A DNA stretch of 64,000 nt. Source: Choristoneura fumiferana. Lineage: Eukaryota; Arthropoda; Insecta; Lepidoptera; Tortricidae. This document shows positions 8,756 to 19,889 of the stretch, piece after piece. Location of the stretch: contig NC_133491.1 of NCBI RefSeq assembly GCF_025370935.1, forward strand, positions 11,569,767 through 11,633,766. The letters are read 5' to 3'. The notes under the pieces were generated by a model. It was not told the DNA's origin. It did not search any database and was given only the letters and a program-made list of their open reading frames with translations. Position numbers and translations under genes: made by a program. Every line of letters begins with the position of its first letter. Position 1 is the first letter of the stretch.

Positions 8756-8767
8756 ATATTTTTGCCT

Positions 8768-9144
8768 AAATTGAAAATACAAACTGATATATAGATGCAC
8801 AGAAAAACCAGAAAAATAAGACCATCACTGGGAGTTGAGGGCTACAGCATAGATGTCGCTAGCGTCACTGCTTAAGTGGCTAAATAAGAAGCAAACAAGC
8901 TGAGATATGAGGTGCATAGGGGAAATTCGTGTTGGTACCGTCGACCATCAGCGGTGTAGCGGTATAGCACGCGGTACGGAATACCGAGGACCTGGGTCCG
9001 ATTTCCAGTGATGGTCTTATTTTTCTGGTTTTTCTGTGCATCTATATTTCAGTTTGTATTTTCAATTTAGGTTTTACGGGATGACCGTAAAAGTAAAAAA
9101 ATTTGGAATTGAAATAAAAAATACAAAAAGATTCCAAAAAACCA
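8768..9144 (+). mobile_element. FB: complete fold-back tRNA-like retroposon
   Basis: ATATTTTTGCCT is repeated exactly at 8756-8767 and 9145-9156, a 12-bp target duplication that bounds a 377-bp unit. The first 65 bp are the reverse complement of 9004-9071 (both contain the AGATGCACAGAAAAACCAG sequence or its complement). Between them lie GGCTACAGCATAGATGTCGC and a tRNA-like head with GCGGTGTAGCGGTATAGC (box A) and GGGTCCGATTTCC (box B). The 3' part ends AAATACAAAAAGATTCC. Related truncated copies are at 3318-3560 and 6302-6422, which lack the inverted 5' block. Confidence 0.75.
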
Positions 9145-9156
9145 ATATTTTTGCCT

Positions 9157-10156
9157 GACACGTTCATGGTATGATACAATGCAGTGGGTAGAGGCTTTAA
9201 GACCTCTCCGCGTGAACCCCACTGATTAAAAAAAATATGATGATTTCTCCAAAAATCCTACACCTTCAAACTCCCTTGTACAGCAAGCCGCAGCCATTAC
9301 CCAAAACCTTAACATCTCTTAAATCCCGAAAGTATTAAGTTCAACCATTTTCATGTAAATCCGCCACATAGCTATCTTAAAATTACTTTTATTGCGCACT
9401 TTACTTAACTCCAAACCGACGGCTCCTTGAGGAGCGGAATCGCTAGTGGATTTGGGACGCTGGCAGTCTTGAGGTAAAACGTAAACCGCGAGAGCTATGG
9501 TCTTGTGAAGGGTAATTTTGGAGGCAATTTTGAATTTTGGTTACAGGTGTTTTTATACGTTGCGGTTGATATAAATATTATTTTTTTATTCTTGTTTTCG
9601 TTTTGTAATAAATAAGTACAAAAAGTAGTGATAATAATAAGTAATATTTTTTGTATTTTGTTTGTACTTTTTTGTATTTTACTTTATATAATTATTGTAA
9701 AAACCTAAACTAGTTAAATAAATAAAGGGAATAATAATGTATCGAGAGAAGTAGGTAGGTACTCTAACTAACCGGTAATTTCGAAATCCGAGAATTAACA
9801 AGTACGGTACCTAGCTGTTTTAGTTTCTTATTATTATTATTATTATTATTTAGCTTTAAATTACTTACGTTCACATTTTGTGAATATATATGATTATTAT
9901 TTTAAAACTTAATACTAATAAAGTACTTATACTTAATGCTTATTATATTATTCATGTTTTATGTTATTTTATGTACAGTTGTTCTGTTATATAAAAAAAG
10001 TTATACTAATTTAACAATGTAATTGTATGTTTAGCTAGCATAATTATATTATTAATAATAATGTATTATGTACATATTACATATTCAATATTTATCTGAA
10101 GGGCAATCATAAAATGCAACTATTAAATCAGACAGTACCTACTTTGCGGAGGTCAT
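9157..10156. other. AT-rich kilobase, no gene seen
   Basis: Nothing recognisable apart from a (TTA)n run at about 9828-9850. No open frame above 60 codons. Confidence 0.5.
9828..9850. repeat. (TTA)n microsatellite
   Basis: Seven or so uninterrupted ATT units. Confidence 0.8.
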
Positions 10157-10243
10157 CAATGAACTAAAAATAATACTTTGCTGACCCGCTACCGCCTAAA
10201 CCGTAGATCGCGGGTGAACAAAGTAATTTTTAGTTCATTGCAT
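10157..10243. repeat. Imperfect hairpin AATGAACTAAAAAT...
   Basis: AATGAACTAAAAATAATACTT and CTGACCCGC pair with GCGGGTGAACAAAGTAATTT and TTAGTTCATT across a short centre, giving arms of about 33 bp. A diverged relative lies at 10685-10765. Confidence 0.55.
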
Positions 10244-10396
10244 ACACCTAAATATCTAGATAACTATCCAGAATTGGTAAAAAGTGTATCGATCAATTCA
10301 ATTACTATTTAAAAACCCGCATCAACCTCATGGCCTCAATAAATTCTTTGAGACATGTCGACCTAAACGTCAAGGTAGACGGGACATCCGTTTCCC

Positions 10397-10406
10397 CCCC
10401 CCCCTT
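10397..10406. repeat. Poly(C) run
   Basis: An uninterrupted run of about ten C residues (10395-10405). Confidence 0.7.
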
Positions 10407-10507
10407 AAATATTTCACGTGCATTTACATCCGGCCCGCAATAAAAACGGGATAAAGGTAAGGGCAGTGTCCCATCATTGCTATTGTCTTACCGACTGTAC
10501 CGAGCCA

Positions 10508-10660
10508 GGGGTCGGCAACTGTTGGACAGTTTTTAAAGTTTTTTTAAACCGCTTCAAAAAAAAGTCCCAATTAGTTTTTTTTCGTGTTTGGTTATTCAAA
10601 ATAAAATATATACCGAATAAAATTAAGTATACACCGAGTTGGACTTTTTGAAGGGATCTC
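10508..10660. other. hAT-like terminus without a partner
   Basis: CAGGGGTCGGCAACTGTTGG resembles a hAT terminal repeat (CAGGGGTCGGCAA). No matching inverted end is found nearby, so it is either a relic or chance. Confidence 0.25.
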
Positions 10661-10684
10661 AATAAATCGTAAATAATTGAATGA

Positions 10685-10765
10685 TTCAGGCGTTACTTTG
10701 CGGAGGTCCATTTCATCAACTGTCTACACTAATTTACTTTGCTTCACCGCTAAAACCGTGCTACA
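10685..10765. repeat. Relative of the 10157-10243 hairpin
   Basis: TTACTTTGCGGAGGTC, TTACTTTGCTTCACCGC and TAAAACCGT parallel TACTTTGCGGAGGTC, ATACTTTGCTGACCCGC and TAAACCGT at 10140-10205. Confidence 0.45.
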
Positions 10766-10969
10766 CCATTGCTACGTCTATATATTTGATTGTAGTTCGG
10801 GTTTTCTTCAAATATTTACTAGTTAGTGTAATATTTATTTTGTTTGGAACCAGATGTTTACGTCCTTGGGTATGAACTAATCACAAAATAATGTTTTTTT
10901 CTACATAATATTATATCCACTACAGAAGGTAGTTAGGTAGTAGGTAGTTTTTGAAGTAATTTTTTTTAT

Positions 10970-11066
10970 GTTCAAAGTCAAGTCAAAGTCAAAGTCAAAA
11001 TATCTTTATTCAATTTAGGCTATAACAAGCACTTATGAATGTCAAAAAAAAATCTACCACAAATGT
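10970..11066 (-). mobile_element. LINE-J 3' end with GTCAAA tail
   Basis: GTCAAAGTCAAAGTC, AAAATATCTTTATTC, AATTTAGGCTATAACAAGCA and AAATCTACCACAA: the reverse of the LINE-J 3' end, with a simple-sequence tail. Confidence 0.75.
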
Positions 11067-11079
11067 TTATTATTTTTGT

Positions 11080-11151
11080 TATGTTTTGAGAGCCTTGGGG
11101 GAGGCCTATGTCCAGCAGTGGATGTCTTTCGGCTGTCATGATGATGATGAT
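11080..11151 (+). mobile_element. RTE-like LINE 3' end
   Basis: GGGGGAGGCCTATGTCCAGC, AGTGGATGTCTTTCGGCTGT and CATGATGATGATGATAG give the RTE 3' terminus and its (ATG)n tail. Confidence 0.75.
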
Positions 11152-11466
11152 AGTTTTCTCAGCCGCTCGCTGCACAATGCAGGTGTTGCCAAAATCACAA
11201 GTTGCTGTTCCCTGCCGCTCCCCTATAAATCCTCATTAGCCCCCCGAAGGTTTACGATCCCTGTCCCACGGCGCCACTAACCCGCGGTGCATTATCCCTG
11301 ACTTCAGAGTGATTGGAGATGGTAAATGTTGCCAGCTTCTTTACGTCACATAAATACAGGTTAAGCTTAATTCTCAGTTTTTTAGGTACTTACCCAAAAA
11401 AAAACGGAATCCATAAATAAAAAACATATATCCCTAAAATCTATTCGCCGAGAGTCGACAAGTATT
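11152..11466. other. No recognised feature
   Basis: A GC-richer patch (11150-11330), with no supported gene. Confidence 0.35.
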
Positions 11467-11650
11467 ATGATAACGTCTCGGAATATAGACTGGCGCTTAA
11501 TTATCGCAAATTGTATGACGAGCGTTGCCTATCGCTACGCGCCTTGAGTTTCGTGGTACCAGGCAGTCAGTTCTTGTCAAACGCGCCCGGGCGTGCCAGC
11601 GGACGCGGTGGCCATGAGATATTGCCATTTCTTTCTGGAATGGGTTTCAA
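11467..11650 (+). repeat. Repeat Q, copy 1
   Basis: TGATAACGTCTCGGAATA, GAGTTTCGTGGTACCAGGCA, TCAGTTCTTGTCAAACG and GACGCGGTGGCC match the reverse complement of 19108-19302 in order. It is a dispersed repeat of unknown class. Confidence 0.6.
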
Positions 11651-11767
11651 GTGTGTTGGTTGGGTGTTCGTGTTTTATCTATTTTATACAGTAAATAATT
11701 GTTTAAAAATATTGGTGTTCTCGATAAAAATAATTAGTAGGCCTGTAATGAGTTAAGAGCCCCTGAT

Positions 11768-11820
11768 TTTTAGGGTTCCATAGGCAAAATTTAAAAACGT
11801 ATCCCTTATAGTTTTTATAA
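11768..11820 (+). repeat. AGGGTTCC repeat (family P) fragment
   Basis: TTTTTAGGGTTCCATAGGC followed by AACGTATCCCTTATAG, as at the start of the P element. Confidence 0.45.
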
Positions 11821-11857
11821 CTTGAATGTCCTGTAATCCTGCAACAAAATAAATAGT

Positions 11858-11912
11858 GTATAAATAAATACATACTTAAATACATATTAAACAACCAAGA
11901 CCCGAGAAAAAA
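11858..11912 (-). mobile_element. SINE-A internal fragment
   Basis: ATAAATACATACTTAAATAC and ATTAAACAACCAAGACCCGA match the middle of SINE-A (compare 37050-37100). Head and tail are absent. Confidence 0.6.
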
Positions 11913-12078
11913 ATCAATGTATGCGATACAATACTAAATTGGTGGCACATTGATAAATTTTTATCATAGAGACGTCAAATAAATGTCAAAAAATATTTCA
12001 AGGCCCCCGTAACAAGAGACAGCGATAACACCGCCATGTCCGATACACTACCTACACATTGTCATGATCTAACATTTA

Positions 12079-12219
12079 GGGGCTGTTTCACCATCCATTG
12101 ATTAGTGTTAACTGGCGGTTAGGTGTGATGCCGTCTCTATTTGTTTTTTTCGAATAGACGGAGACGGCATCACATTAAACCGTCGGTTAACGCTAATCAA
12201 TGGACGCTGAAACAGCCCC
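12079..12219. mobile_element. Harbinger-type MITE, intact 141 bp
   Basis: GGGGCTGTTTCACCATCCAT at the left, CTGAAACAGCCCC at the right, and TTA directly outside both ends (12076-12078, 12220-12222). Inner arms are GTGATGCCGTCTCTATTTG and AGACGGAGACGGCATCACAT. It is almost identical to the reverse complement of 45144-45284, so at least one moved recently. Such elements depend on a Harbinger transposase encoded elsewhere. Confidence 0.9.
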
Positions 12220-13611
12220 TTAAACTTTGAGGATCAATAAATGATCCAAACAAAAGTAGCTTAATTTTGTAAGTAGAATCTAACCTTGAATTTTAATCCC
12301 CATGGGCAGAGACACCCTGTAGATTTCTATGGTACTGCGTGCATTGGATTGGCATTTCTGCGTCGGAGAAAACTATACAAAGCAACAAATCCGTCCGCTC
12401 CGTACGGCTCGATTCCGATGCAGTGGACGCGTAGCTTTAAGCACTTTACATGGCTTATCACATAATTTAATTTTGATATCGTTTGCGAAATTGTTTCCAG
12501 AATCATTTTGTTATCTATCATCGTCGAGAATCCAGTAAAGTTATGCGAGTTCGATGAAGTAAGAAGTGTTTATGGGGTATGCACTCATGACCAAGTGGCG
12601 CGAGAACATTTTCGTTAGGTAAGACGGAGTGGCGTGAGTTACGTACGAGTAATGCCTTCAGATACAACAGCAGTTAGTGTACACCGGCTTTGCCATACTT
12701 CTTATCACTGACATCATGTCGTAAATTTAGGCAATCCGGTGTGTATGTTGTCTTAGAAATGCCTCACGTACACTAGTTGAGTTCCAGACTACTTTGTGAT
12801 TGTGAGGCAGTTATAAACAGCAGATTCCTCACATATGTGGGCAAGCAAAAGCAGCTACAGCAGCTGAACAGAAACCAGCCATGCTCATACAGCCATTAGC
12901 CACTGCCGTCCCAATCGTTAAAAAAAGGTTCATAGTTTTAGTTGCATCATTAAGTAATTTCGCCAAACTGCGACGTGTATTGGCGAATAATACTGAGCTC
13001 ACTTTTACAACAGATGTACACCCTGCTTAAGTTAAAAACTAAACTAAATACATTATGCCTACGGCCCAAGACCAAGCCATTAAAACCCGCACCCAATAAA
13101 AAAGTAGAAAAGTAGAAGAAGAATAGTAGTAAAAGTAAATGAAAGAATTTTAAACAATTGAATACAGAATCTTCAGAACCTTGCTTATGGGATCTGACTT
13201 AAATAATTTAAATGAGTTTTTTTATGTTTTATCTACTTAAGTATGTTAAGCTAAGGATAGTTTTATTATTTGATTTGATTGTTATTTACTGTCTTCGTTT
13301 GTATTATGCCATATTCCTAATAACACCCCATATTCGTAAATATTGAATACAATGTTGCCTCCTCACTCATTCGCTTCACCTCGGGGAAGCAGATATTTGC
13401 CTGGATAGTGTTGCTGCAGCAAAAAACTGGCCGCACATTAGCATACTGGACCAAGTAGGTGATTATCGATGTACAGTCGGGTCGGGCGTTGTCAGAATTG
13501 GACGGACATACTTATTAAGCAGATATCCTGAGCTGAGTCCTTTTGGCATCACACTACAGCACAATATCTCTTATTTTCCTCTCTTTTCCTATTTATGTTT
13601 TTACGCTTTTT
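12220..13611. other. 1.4 kb without recognised repeats or genes
   Basis: Moderate base composition with overlapping 64- and 69-codon frames on opposite strands at 12327-12538. No motifs, splice pairs or copies elsewhere in the window are seen. Confidence 0.4.
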
Positions 13612-13676
13612 GTTGGATGTAGTGTGTTTTTCGTCAATAAATGTTGTGAGTTTGAGTTTGAGTTTGAGTTTGAAAA
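13612..13676 (+). mobile_element. LINE 3' tail (GAGTTT)n
   Basis: TCGTCAATAAATGTTGTGA followed by four GAGTTT units is the usual look of a LINE polyadenylation region plus simple tail. Confidence 0.45.
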
Positions 13677-13755
13677 TTACAAATAAAGTACGTTTTTGTT
13701 TATTTTATGTCATACTACCTGTTGCCAACGATTCATCTCATTCCATGTAAAATTC

Positions 13756-13840
13756 ATTTATCGCTATCCCGCAGGAACTATGCAATTTTCCGGGATAAAA
13801 AACTATCCTATATCCTTCCCCGGGACTTAAACTATTTAGA
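13756..13840 (-). mobile_element. Helitron fragment (variant 2)
   Basis: TTTATCGCTATCCCGCAGG, AACTATGCAATTTTCCGGGA and CTATCCTATATCC recur at 44205-44412, 53105-53283 and, inverted, 63240-63368. Confidence 0.6.
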
Positions 13841-13849
13841 AAAAATCGG

Positions 13850-13925
13850 TTTTGCCCTTTTTGAGACATGAACTTTGAAATGAAAACGTCAAGGGTGCTC
13901 AACTTTTCCGAGTTGGTTGTGGTAT
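13850..13925 (+). repeat. P2 tail fragment
   Basis: TTTTTGAGACATGAACTTTG, AAATGAAAACGTCAAGGGTG and CAACTTTTCCGAGTTGG are a diverged P2 tail. Confidence 0.45.
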
Positions 13926-13989
13926 CAAATAATAACTGACCCCATTTCCGCTACCACATACTGTTGGTGACTGTATTTAATACAGGAAT

Positions 13990-14111
13990 GTGTGTCAGTC
14001 TTGACGGCCGGACGCGATTGCGTGCGAACGTTTCCTTGCGTACGCTGCCAGGAAACCACTGAGCGGTGAGCGTCTCAACCGCGCAATGAACAGAGAACAT
14101 ACTCGTCGCGT
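13990..14111 (+). repeat. GCGCAATGAACAGAG repeat, copy 1
   Basis: AGCGTCTCAACCGCGCAATG and AACAGAGAACATACTCGTCG parallel GTGTCTCGGCTGCGCAATG and AACAGAGTATACCCTCGCCG at 20255-20340. Confidence 0.4.
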
Positions 14112-14206
14112 CGATTTTCCTTGTTGATTAATGCGATGTCACTATGACGTTCACTGTGAAATGGTTCCATGATGGCTCATGAATTAAAGTCCTTGACCGT
14201 AATTAA
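14112..14206 (+). repeat. Repeat R, copy 1
   Basis: TTCCTTGTTGATTAATGCGA, TGTCACTATGACGTTCACTG, TGAAATGGTTCCATGATGGC and TCATGAATTAAAGTCCTTG closely match 58308-58397. Confidence 0.7.
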
Positions 14207-15669
14207 GTATTATGATGAAATCAGCCGATCAATTAAAAAAATCCGACTCCTTTAAAAAATACAAAAAAGAAGAAAACAAGTCTAGTGGGCTAGAACTTTG
14301 TTAAGTAGCTAACTTAAAGTTCAACAGTCGGGACCCATTTATGTCGTGACGCTCAAAAATTCTTACCTAATGGCTAATTATTAGCTTTCATTTCATACCC
14401 CACTCGATAGGTTTGAATAAAAAATCATTTTTTGAAAACTTACAATTTGGCGCCAAAAATCCACCATTTTGATTTTTCAAGAATTTCATGTACCACGTGT
14501 CACTCTCATCATTAAGACGAATCCAATGACGTATCATTTATCAAAATCGGTTAAGCCGTATAGTAGTTACGAGAGGACATAGGAATAGACATACATACAT
14601 ATGCGTCTTTCACAGTCCTTCTTCACAGTTGAGAAAAAAACAATATATTTTTACACTATAATTATTTTTGAGATATTGAACTTTGATATGAGAGTGTCGG
14701 TGATTTTTCAAGTTGGTTAGGTTATCTGGCCAGTAACTTTTAAAGCTATCGATGCCTGACAGTTCACAAGTATTACCCAAAAACAGAAACATTCATAATT
14801 TGCGTATAAATAATTGACAGTACGCACGAGTCCCGGCCAATTTATTTATTATTCACGCGGTGTTGCCAGTGTGCTGTCATATTACCCCGATATTGGGGAA
14901 ATATACCCCGTTTGCGAGGGGAATGCCGCATTTATAGGCCTTTACCGTTGTTTAGTGCTGGTAACTTGGATACATTCTTTATTGTTTTCTGTTTTGGGTA
15001 AGGAAAGTTTTTGATAAAACAAAAGACGGGTCTCGGGGAAAAAAGTAGCGGCAGAATAAGCAGAAGAATATCGCTCGTCTCACTCACTTTTTGTATGGAG
15101 ATCTTAAATCCGATTTTATTTCAAACAAAGTTAATATTTTCATCCATTTTAAATAGTTTTTTTCACAGAAATCTTCTCTTGACAATCGACAAACGGTTCT
15201 GAAATTGATGCACGGACATTTTTTACGGACTTATTTTATTATTATTATTTTTTAATTTATTTTCATTATTTAAAAAAAATCTCAATAACATCGAAAAGGT
15301 AGGTACCTAACTAATAAAATACCTACGTGACTAAATAAAATAACCAAGTAGGTTTGGTAGTAAAGTGTGTTATGTTGCTCTATATTATTAATATGTTATG
15401 TTTTAAAAAAAGCATACGTTTTCTTAATGAAGAACTATTGTAGCTTTGTAACAACATAACAAAAACAAACACGTAAAAAACATGTTGACAACGGTGACAG
15501 CCGCTTAAATTTTCAAACACAAATTAATTTTCAATTTCCTCCGATTCAAAACTCCTACAAACTTTATCAAAAGTCAAACCCATTAATGAATCATTAGGAC
15601 AGGATCACACACACAGATACATCCGTTTGTAAACACCGATGCAAGGGGGAATGCGAATTTTCCGAGGGC
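14207..15669. other. AT-rich, only diverged P2-like remnants
   Basis: 14540-14560 (TCAAAATCGGTTAAGCCG) and 14668-14715 (GAGATATTGAACTTTGA) echo P2. The rest, including a 60-66-codon frame series at 14814-15202 opened by GTG/TTG-type codons, has no support. Confidence 0.4.
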
Positions 15670-16262
15670 AGAAGTTTGACACTAGCACGTGGCATGCCGC
15701 GGTGAACGCAGGCCCGCGACCCGCGAATAGTGCGAAAAAAAAGTTCGTTTGAATTCCATTTCGAATCTGGAACAGATTTAGTTTTAATTTGAAAGTTGTT
15801 TTGGCTGGATTTTATTTGTTTTAATTTTATAGTGGCCAGTCTAGTTTTGGATTCGGTAATAGTGTTGGGTTAGGTTTTCATAATTTATTGTAAAGATGGC
15901 ATAATAATTAGTTTAATGGAAGCAATTTTTGTCGGAAAAGGGGAGTAAGTGGGTAGTACAGATACGGACAGAGATGGCTTTTTCATCTAACATCGTAATG
16001 GGCGAGATTCGGTCACATTGTGTAGGTACGAACTGTAATCCGAAATTCTTTCGAAGTTTGAAATTTTTAGCACGTGGCAAGTTGCGGTGAACTCGGACTG
16101 AAGTTTTTTAAATTGTCTTTTTATTTCCGTGTAATCAATGACCAGTGTTTTTAAAGTTGTAAGATTTTGATTTAGTGGTGGACTTTAATAGTCTGTGATG
16201 TGATATTAGGTTCAAATTTAGCACATGGAAAAGCGCAAGCGACAACACAGTCCGTTTTACGA
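15670..16262 (+). repeat. Triplicated CACGTGGCA block
   Basis: Three degenerate direct copies: 15676 (AGTTTGACACTAGCACGTGG), 16055 (AGTTTGAAATTTTTAGCACG, TGGCAAGTTGCGGTGAAC) and 16211 (TTCAAATTTAGCACATGG). The first two share GCGGTGAAC after the box. CACGTG is a palindromic E-box recognised by bHLH factors; whether it acts as one here is inference. Confidence 0.45.
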
Positions 16263-18539
16263 ATTTCAGTTCCGATTTTTTTTAAATAAAGTTGAGTTTT
16301 TTTGTGTGGTTTTAAAATACTTAGAAGTTTTATTTCAGTAGTGTAGTTTGAATTAGAAATTAGGTGTCGGGATTAGGTTTTGAGTTTCATCATACGTGTT
16401 CATTCAAAGGTACATAATAATATAAAATTGAAGACGCATCGTTTTTAAAAATTTAACATTTTCCAATTTAATACGCTAGCCAATTGCAAAGAACTGATTC
16501 CAACTTTTTACTTGTACTTGTTAAATAAGGCAGGATCTCGTTCGTTTTCACGTATGTCCCAGATTGGTTCCTTCCCGGACTAACGTGGTATTTGGCATTT
16601 TGAGTTTTCCCAGAAGGACGATGTGGGAGTCCTGACGTTTTTTCCCGGAGATACCAAACTGTTAATTTAATGAAGACATTCGTATTGATGCGCTGCTTGT
16701 GTAAATTTTCAATGTACATTTTTGTACGCAAGTAATTAATTGTTCTGTTTAAAAATGAGAAATTTAATTACTTATTTCGTTTGTGCTATGATGAGAATGT
16801 TCGGTGCGTGTTTCGTGGAGGTTTTGACAAGTCATGATTGTTAATTTATTGGTAAGAACAATCGCAATAAATAAAACTTAAATTATTTATAATGTGATAA
16901 AATTTACTTACTTTTTAGATTATTAAAACCTGACTGATGACTAAAATATCTAGACATAGAAAACTGGAGTTTTGCATAGAGCTTCCATTTAGATAAGAAA
17001 TAAGGATGCATTTTTCGAAATTTCCACAGGATAAAAAAAACCCATAAATACCCCAATGAAAATCCCATGAATTTAAGATCGTAAGCTACTTGGTAATAAA
17101 ATAAAATCATTTCAAATTATTTTCAACCAAAAAAACACTTTATACATCCCATTTGTCTACTTTAAAAAACATACCTATTCTAAATCGGCCATTCACGGTA
17201 GCGTTTCCATGACGAATGTCAGCGGCGCCTTTGATAGTGCGGCACCACAATCGTAAAGTGTTCGAATCGGAATCGAAGTGAAGTAAATCGATGTGATTGC
17301 CATCGAATAGATCGATTCCAGATCGACTGTGATTATCTGTGATTGGAAGGGTCTTGGTAGTTGGTTTCGTGTCGTCGAGATGTTTATGAAGTTGGAATCC
17401 TTTTTTTAGAGGGAGAGAAGTATTTTTTTTGCGAAGTTGCGTGGAATTACGATTTAGATTGTTTTCTTCTATTTATACTTACTTCCTTGTTGGGTGGGTA
17501 CGTACGTGTGAATTACTTTAGTAGTTAGCAAAAGTACTTAACTGTTCCAAGGGTAAAAAAAAGCCATTGGTAAAAAAGTTAATTGCGTAGTTTTAGGCTT
17601 GATTATTAAGAAATAACTTAAAATAGCAGGTTTTAATTTTCAGCCATTGATCACTTCTACCTGATCATAATCACTGAATAAGGAGATCCAATTTTTATTT
17701 TCTTGTCGATATCTTTCTTTTCTCAGATTTCAAAGCAATTTGGTGAATTGGAAAGTTGTTTATTCTGACTATGATAATAAGCCCGATTTCACACTATGTC
17801 CTGCAATTTTTTCTATTGAGTTACACAAAATGTATGGAAATTTCGTAACTAAACTGAAAATTTAGTATAAAATGAGGAACTCAAAATGAAAAAAGAAAAG
17901 ACAACAAAATAAAAATTTACCCAAATATCATTATTACTGCAAGGTTTAACACTCGTGAAAGAACTAATTTAAAATAAATGCAGAATTCTAGCCGAGCTTC
18001 GTTCATTTATTTAGTTTTCAGTGACATTTAGTTGTCATTATTTCCCTATTTTGTATCTACCTTGTAAAGTATCAAAATGTGTTGAACCTCAATCGTAACA
18101 ATTACCGAATGCGTTAATAATCAAGTTAAATATATAAAAAAGAGGCTCGTTTCCTTCGGCACGCCGTCTATTGTCAAATATATTTTGGATCACAGACAAA
18201 AAAACACCTCGCAACGACCTTTTTAACTGTTTAGTTGGATCTATTCTATAGGATTAAAATATTGCATGATCGTAGAAACGATATCATACCTACATAAACA
18301 CAATAAGTAAATAAGTACTAATCAAGACATTATATGTCAAAAAAAGTTTGATGCAAAAGTGTAGGCACTTGCTAACGCCGCGAGCGCTTAAAACGAGGGT
18401 CAAAAAGGCACATATGAGCTATTTAATACTGACGTTACGTACTTAAAAATACCCGCAAAATAATAGGCACAGCTCTACGAGTTTCCGTTTGCAATTTCTT
18501 ATGCTACTTCAAATTGACAACAGATGTAGAAAAAAAAAA
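16263..18539. other. 2.3 kb low-repeat stretch
   Basis: AT-rich, with none of the repeat families seen elsewhere. Frames of 68-87 codons on the minus strand (16468-16731, 16904-17110) lack motifs. The absence of insertions in a repeat-dense window is itself notable. Confidence 0.4.
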
Positions 18540-18790
18540 ATCAAAATCAGGTTCCAATTTTAAATCTCCGCACTCGCGCAGCGGGCGCTAACGACATCTC
18601 TTGGCCGCTAAGTGGAACTATTGTCCGATTCGATTCGGTTAAGATCGGAACTCGTCGGCTTTTCTGTCAACTAGCTATTTAGTGACGGTTGCGGTGTATT
18701 TAAAAATGGAATGCGGTGTTTTGTCGATGAACAGTGAAATGTTTATCAATTGAGGTCTAGGGTTATGGGAATCTGTATTTAAAAGTGTAA
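18540..18790 (+). promoter_or_regulatory. Possible promoter / 5' exon
   Basis: A locally GC-rich stretch (CACTCGCGCAGCGGGCGC, GATCGGAACTCGTCGGC) is followed by transcript-like sequence ending AAAAGT|GTAAGTTATAAG, a near-consensus 5' splice site at about 18789. No TATA box or initiator is certain. This could equally be a chance composition peak. Confidence 0.2.
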
Positions 18791-19107
18791 GTTATAAGAG
18801 TGTGTATTAAATGACAGGACTATGAATGGTAAAACTAAAATTTCAATGGGATGAGTTGTTGATTAAAGACGTTATGTTCGATTGTTGTAGCCACTGAAGT
18901 AGTAAAACGTTTCGTTATACTCTGACACTAAGTACCTACTAAAGTTGTGACAGCCATTAATAAATGAATTATATATTTTTAGCCTATTATATAGTTTCAC
19001 TGCTAATCAAAGGCCTCCCTCTCTTGACCTCCTCGATTCCCAGTCTGCCGTAATTTTCTCGTCTCGTCGCCGCTTGCCGCTTTTCGTCATCTACCAAATG
19101 GCTGTGT

Positions 19108-19302
19108 GAGCCCACCTCTGATGATACATGCAACAAACTCTTCCAGATATGCAGTTATGAAATGGCAATTTGGCCACCGCGTTCCCTCGCACGCCCGCCT
19201 GCTCGTTTGACAAGAACTGAGTACCTGGTACCACGAAACTCAGTACGCGCGGTGAAAAGTGTCGCCCGTAGCGACAGTCACTATTCCGAGACGTTATCAC
19301 AA
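19108..19302 (-). repeat. Repeat Q, copy 2
   Basis: Reverse-complement match to 11467-11650: GACAAGAACTGAGTACCTGG, TACCACGAAACTC and TATTCCGAGACGTTATCAC. Confidence 0.6.
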
Positions 19303-19889
19303 AACTTGCCAACTCTTGGCAAATAGACTGTATAACACTTTAAAATCACTAATAAGTACTTTTTTCCGAAACTTACTGGCGGCTATTAAATTAATAATAA
19401 AAAAACAAACACAAATAATAGTAAACTCTATCACTCATTTTTCACAGGCGTTAACTTGAAGTGAATCACTAGGCGGAGCTATTTTTGCTAAGTAAGACTA
19501 AAACATATTTGCGTATAATGAAACTGCTAACTATTTCATCTAAGTCAAACAGAAAAGTATAAGCTTTCGTAGCAGTGCGACTAGACTCAGTCATGTATGC
19601 AGTACCGATGGTGAACTTCTGCAGTCCTTACCATTTAGGAGCCTATCCACACGCTCCGGGCTTGCCAGAACCCTACTGGTCGTAAGTATAAGTTTACTAA
19701 TTTTAACCCCTTCCCCCCCCTCTGCAACAAAAAGAGCCAGGAGAAACCCAAGAAGCGGTGGAAGTTCTGTGCAGAGAAAGATCTCAGGCGCATAAGCAAG
19801 AGAACATCGTGGAGAAAGGAGGCCAGGGATATAGCAAATTGCATAAGATACGTGCGACTCATTTGAGAATCTGAAAAATATAATTTTTT
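19303..19889. other. No supported gene; coding-like patch at 19730-19865
   Basis: Plus-strand 19738-19865 can be read as a short basic frame (EKPKKRWKFCAEKDLRRIS...) ending at a stop near 19867. It has the lysine/arginine-rich look of transposon ORF tails but matches no family I can name. Confidence 0.25.
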
